Origin: Phycisphaerales bacterium
GTDB taxonomy: Bacteria; Planctomycetota; Phycisphaerae; Phycisphaerales; UBA1924
NCBI GenBank assembly: GCA_019744815.1
Contig: JAIEUA010000001.1
Location: 310,001 to 374,000, forward strand
Length of the DNA: 64,000 nucleotides
Direction of reading: 5' to 3'
Shown here: positions 62,388 to 64,000 of the stretch, piece by piece
Numbering within the stretch: the stretch's first letter is position 1
Layout: each line of letters starts with the position of its first letter
Position numbers and translations under genes: made by a program
The notes under the pieces: generated by a model
The model's input: only the letters and a program-made list of their open reading frames with translations
Told to the model about the DNA's origin: nothing
The model's database searches: none

Positions 62388-62852
62388 GTGCCCGACGACT
62401 CCACGGACAACCACTGGATGGATCACGCCCTCGCGCTCGCGAAGCAGGCCGCGGCGATCGGCGAGGTGCCGGTCGGCGCGGTGGTGGTGCTCGATGATCG
62501 GGCGATCGGCGAGGGGTTCAACCGACGCGAGGTGGACAAGTCGCCCTCGGCCCACGCCGAGTTTCTGGCCATCCAATCGGCCTGCGCGGCCATCGGCGAC
62601 TGGCGGCTGGAGCGGGCGACGCTGTACGTGACGCTCGAGCCCTGCGCGATGTGCGCAGGGCTGATCGTCAACGCCCGCGTGCCTCGCGTGGTGTTTGGCG
62701 CCAGCGACCCCAAAGGTGGCTGCGCGGGCACGCTCTACAACCTGCTCGACGATTCGAGGCTGAACCACCGCTGCGAGATCGTGCGGGGCGTGAGGCAAGC
62801 CGAGTGTGCCGAGCTGCTAACGGGGTTCTTCCGTTCGCTGCGGGCCAAGTGA
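62388..62852 (+). CDS. tadA: tRNA adenosine(34) deaminase
   Basis: Deaminates A34 to inosine in tRNA(Arg) and so allows wobble reading. The catalytic motif HAEFLAI and the zinc motif PCAMC are present, with VGAVVV and NHRCEIVRGV. At 154 residues the length is normal. GTG at 62388 is chosen (TTG two codons upstream possible); the repeat just upstream leaves no room for a typical promoter. An identification as guanine deaminase is less likely. Confidence 0.92.
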   Translation: MPDDSTDNHWMDHALALAKQAAAIGEVPVGAVVVLDDRAIGEGFNRREVDKSPSAHAEFLAIQSACAAIGDWRLERATLYVTLEPCAMCAGLIVNARVPRVVFGASDPKGGCAGTLYNLLDDSRLNHRCEIVRGVRQAECAELLTGFFRSLRAK

Positions 62853-62863
62853 GTGTGACGTCC

Positions 62864-63000
62864 GCGAGCCCGGGCGTCCTCGCCCCGGTGTTGTGACTCG
62901 GATCGCGTTGCGAGTTGGAAATTGGAAAGGAATCGAGGGGAGGGGGATCTCACTTCGGTCCATGTGACTTGCCGCACGGGGCGAGGACGCCCCGGCTCGC
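62864..63000. repeat. Family B inverted repeat, complete
   Basis: Left arm 62864-62890 (GCGAGCCCGGGCGTCCTCGC and on) and right arm 62972-63000 (CCGCACGGGGCGAGGACGCC and on) bracket 81 bases, just after tadA. Confidence 0.9.
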
Positions 63001-63019
63001 GCGTCACCTTCGATGTCAC

Positions 63020-63049
63020 GAAACGAAAACCGCCCGAGAACGGGCGGTT
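63020..63049 (-). terminator. Rho-independent terminator for the amidase gene
   Basis: AACCGCCCG-AGAA-CGGGCGGTT forms a 9-base-pair stem; on the minus strand it is followed by TTTTCGTTT. It lies 25 bases past the amidase stop. Confidence 0.85.
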
Positions 63050-63073
63050 GGTGGTCTAAAGAACAAAGTTTGC

Positions 63074-63733
63074 TCAGCGGCCCGCGATCTGTTCGCGGAA
63101 CGAGGCCGCGGGGAAGAAGCGGCCCGGACCCGAGCCCTTGGCGACATCGTCGGCGAGGACGATGCGGTCCTTGGGGATGTCGAGCTCCTTGGCGAGGGTG
63201 TCGACGAGCTGGACGAGGCGGCGCATCTGGGCGTCGCTGAAGCGGCCGCGCTCGCCGTTGCCGACGAGGCGGATACCGATGGCGTTCTTGTTGTACCAGT
63301 CACCCTGCTTGCCGCCGGTGTGAGCGCCGGGCTGCTGCTTGAGCCAGCGGGCCCCGACGTGCAGTTCGCCGTCGGCCATGCCGTTGCCGTTGCCGATCAC
63401 GAAGTGATCGCCGAGGCCGACAAGGCCGGACGCGCGGGCGTCCTGGTCGAGGGACTCGGGGGTGGCGTAGGGCGAGGCGGAGTGGTGGATGATGATCGAC
63501 TGCCAGCGGTTCTTCTGAACCGGCGACTTGGTGTTGAAGACGACCTCGACGCCCGCGGAAGACGTGGGCGCGAGCAGGGCCGGGAGCGACACGCCATCGG
63601 CGCGGGGCGCGGCCTTGGAATCCAGGGTGTAGAGCGTGCCGCCGAGCACCGTGAGGGTGGCGAGCAACGCGCCCCAGACATTGCGCGTCCGGGGTGAGAT
63701 CATGTCGCGGCGGGATGAGGTTCGACGGGCCAT
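63074..63733 (-). CDS. N-acetylmuramoyl-L-alanine amidase-like protein (PGRP/amidase-2 fold)
   Basis: A 219-residue protein with an N-terminal membrane anchor or signal (RNVWGALLATLTVLGGTLYT). The zinc and active-site residues are in SIIIHHSASPYATPESLDQD and, further on, GDHFVIGNGNGMADGELHVG and NAIGIRLVGNG. The last zinc ligand segment is degenerate, so cleavage activity is not certain. AAGGA seven bases before the ATG at 63733. The role is cell-wall turnover, on the periplasmic side. Confidence 0.8.
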   Translation of the reverse strand: MARRTSSRRDMISPRTRNVWGALLATLTVLGGTLYTLDSKAAPRADGVSLPALLAPTSSAGVEVVFNTKSPVQKNRWQSIIIHHSASPYATPESLDQDARASGLVGLGDHFVIGNGNGMADGELHVGARWLKQQPGAHTGGKQGDWYNKNAIGIRLVGNGERGRFSDAQMRRLVQLVDTLAKELDIPKDRIVLADDVAKGSGPGRFFPAASFREQIAGR

Positions 63734-64000
63734 CCGCGTTCCTTCAGGCGAGCGGTTTCGAGAAACCCGCTCGCGATCTCTCCAGTGTCGCCGCACAAGT
63801 CCGTTTGGGCAAGCTCCACGTGCGAGTTACACGTTATTCATCGTCTCGCATACGAGTGAGCATTCAGGCTTTTGTGCGCTTTCTTCACAGGGACTTTAGG
63901 CTTTTTCGCGAGCTTGAGTGAAGTGCGCGAGTCGCGCACGTTTCGCTTCTCCAACAGGTCGTATCCGCGCGAGCCGACACCACAAGGCACAGGGCCACGC
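63734..64000. other. Intergenic end of window
   Basis: About 270 bases after the amidase start up to the window edge. No gene or clear RNA is seen. The amidase promoter should be here on the minus strand; no convincing -35/-10 pair was found. Confidence 0.4.

Overview
The window looks like chromosomal DNA of a GC-rich member of the Planctomycetes, most likely class Phycisphaerae. This rests on four signs read from the sequence. There are many secreted proteins ending in a doubled dockerin-like tail (DxNxDGxVDDxDFxxFxxAYxxLxCP) or in a PEP-CTERM-like tail (PTPG...hydrophobic...RRRR). Prepilin-like proteins carry FTLIELL...LIGLLLPAL. Small acidic and winged-helix proteins of planctomycetal type are present. 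Third codon positions are almost all G or C. No rRNA, tRNA, IS element, phage or CRISPR array was seen.

Layout. 1-5 kb: end of a fibre-like protein, UDP-glucose dehydrogenase and two glycosyltransferases (exopolysaccharide). 5-9 kb: secreted protein, ABC-transporter ATPase, a parS-like site, ParB, a winged-helix DNA-binding protein, a lipoprotein. 9.5-12.3 kb: ClpB. 12.4-18.3 kb: an array of secreted proteins with decayed members. 18.4-29.9 kb: housekeeping genes (metallophosphoesterase, class IV aminotransferase, PurB, Nif3-like) interleaved with accessory genes, prepilin, membrane proteins and a HicBA toxin-antitoxin pair. 29.9-42.2 kb, mostly minus strand: lipoprotein, EEP-family phosphatase, polysaccharide flippase, FkbM methyltransferase, MutM, TrpE, a zinc-ribbon membrane protein, a methyltransferase, Mrp, a membrane protein. 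42.6-57.7 kb: PheA, prepilin, ComEC, a HAF/Ig secreted protein, NeuD-like acyltransferase, MqnA, a multi-HTH sigma-like protein, GatB, LptF/G permease, cyclodeaminase. 57.8-64 kb: PDZ protein, anti-sigma-like protein, ECF sigma factor, TatC, TadA, N-acetylmuramoyl-alanine amidase.

Themes. TrpE, PheA and MqnA all act on chorismate or its products. Ugd, three sugar-related enzymes, the flippase and FkbM methyltransferase point to surface polysaccharide. TatC fits the Tat-type signal on the metallophosphoesterase. ECF sigma, anti-sigma and PDZ protein probably form an envelope-stress module.

Most unusual features. (1) At three places (metallophosphoesterase, aminotransferase, PurB) the last 22-59 bases of a housekeeping gene, including its stop codon, recur downstream beyond an accessory gene, so the accessory gene sits between two copies of its host's 3' end. 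(2) At least four families of dispersed inverted repeats occur in intergenic DNA and also in frame inside genes (GatB, Mrp, and probably Ugd and ClpB by related low-complexity elements). (3) PurB carries an internal block of about 400 bases with quite different codon use.
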